Assembly (NCBI GenBank): GCA_035325995.1
Contig: DAOKYU010000032.1
Span: forward strand, 1-5,128
DNA: 5,128 bases
From: Thermodesulfobacteriota bacterium
GTDB taxonomy: Bacteria; Desulfobacterota_D; UBA1144; Nemesobacterales; UBA2774
Direction: 5' to 3'
Below the pieces are notes generated by a model. That model did not search any database and had not been told where the DNA came from. It worked only from the letters and a program-made list of their open reading frames with translations. This document shows positions 4,957 through 5,128 of this stretch, piece by piece. A program made the position numbers and the translations under genes. Each line of letters starts with the position of its first letter. Position 1 is the first letter of the stretch.

Positions 4957-4981
4957 GTCATTCCTGTGCAGACAGGAATCC
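4957..4981. repeat. Dispersed GTCATTCCTG palindromic repeat
   Basis: A perfect 8-bp stem ATTCCTGT (4960-4967) and ACAGGAAT (4972-4979) around GCAG, preceded by GTC. Same family as the elements on either side, in the same orientation. Confidence 0.75.
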
Positions 4982-5016
4982 ATTCATTTTTCCACCGGCA
5001 ATCCATCAAGAGTTTT

Positions 5017-5043
5017 GTCATCTCGAACAAACGTGAGAGATCC
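5017..5043. repeat. Dispersed GTCATCTCGAAC palindromic repeat
   Basis: GTCATCTCGAAC and CGTGAGAGATCC have short inverted ends (ATCTC, GAGAT). It is closest to the copy at 1510-1536. With the two preceding repeats it fills most of the gene-free end of the window. Confidence 0.65.
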
Positions 5044-5060
5044 GTCTTTCATCCCATCAT

Positions 5061-5087
5061 ATTGCAAGCCGCTCGCGGCGCAGCAAT
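5061..5087. repeat. Two-part hairpin ATTGC-GCCG / CGGC-GCAAT
   Basis: The outer stem ATTGC/GCAAT (5061-5065, 5083-5087) and inner stem GCCG/CGGC (5068-5071, 5076-5079) are separated by small internal bulges. It follows directly on the last dispersed repeat. A related GCGGCG-rich segment follows the repeats at 1510, so it may belong to the same composite element. Confidence 0.45.
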
Positions 5088-5102
5088 ACCCCTCCGGGCC
5101 GT

Positions 5103-5117
5103 GCGGACTGTGTCCGC
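5103..5117. repeat. Hairpin GCGGAC-TGT-GTCCGC, second copy
   Basis: Identical 6-bp arms to the hairpin at 3147-3161 with a different loop, and followed likewise by AG. It lies 11 bp from the right edge of the window, so its context cannot be judged. Confidence 0.45.
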
Positions 5118-5128
5118 AGACAATCGAA

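Overview
The window looks like ordinary chromosome from a Gram-negative bacterium with a moderately high G+C content. The evidence is two genes for exported envelope proteins (one an OmpA-type domain protein), a WHG-type TetR regulator, an ECF sigma factor and a DUF4126-type membrane protein. Short palindromic intergenic repeats (GTCATTCC...GGAAT type and CCCCTCTCCC/GGGAGAGGGG type) are scattered through it. Such repeats are common in Desulfobacterota-like and several uncultured lineages, but I cannot place the organism from this sequence.

Layout. 1-235: no gene; two copies of a ~43-bp repeat with a CACAC/GTGTG palindrome lie 182 bp apart, and the second sits just behind the first gene. 236-1344 (minus strand): a likely two-gene unit, a small OmpA-domain protein followed by an exported helical protein of unknown function. 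1345-1791: divergent intergenic region with palindromic repeats, a pyrimidine-rich tract, and a clear sigma-70-type promoter with a 17-bp palindromic operator. 1792-3146 (plus strand): the TetR regulator and, 71 bp later with its own strong ribosome binding site, an ECF sigma factor with an unusual N-terminus containing three cysteines. No anti-sigma gene follows. 3147-3398: repeats and a probable tRNA promoter. 3399-3472: tRNA-Arg with anticodon ACG.

3461-4200: the most striking feature, a direct tandem array of four base-identical 181-bp units starting inside the acceptor end of the tRNA-Arg. Each unit carries two separated pieces of the tRNA 3' half (T-arm piece and acceptor-end piece), an inverted copy of the T-arm core, and a copy of the dispersed palindromic repeat. 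A diverged partial fifth copy follows at 4201-4260. 4357-4827 (minus strand): DUF4126-type membrane protein. 4828-5128: no gene; a cluster of dispersed palindromic repeats.

How the genes may work together: the TetR protein probably represses its own promoter and, through readthrough, the sigma factor gene, making a small two-step transcription switch whose signal and targets are not in the window. The divergent envelope operon could be a target, but no sequence evidence shows it. No defence system, CRISPR array, integrase or transposase gene is visible.
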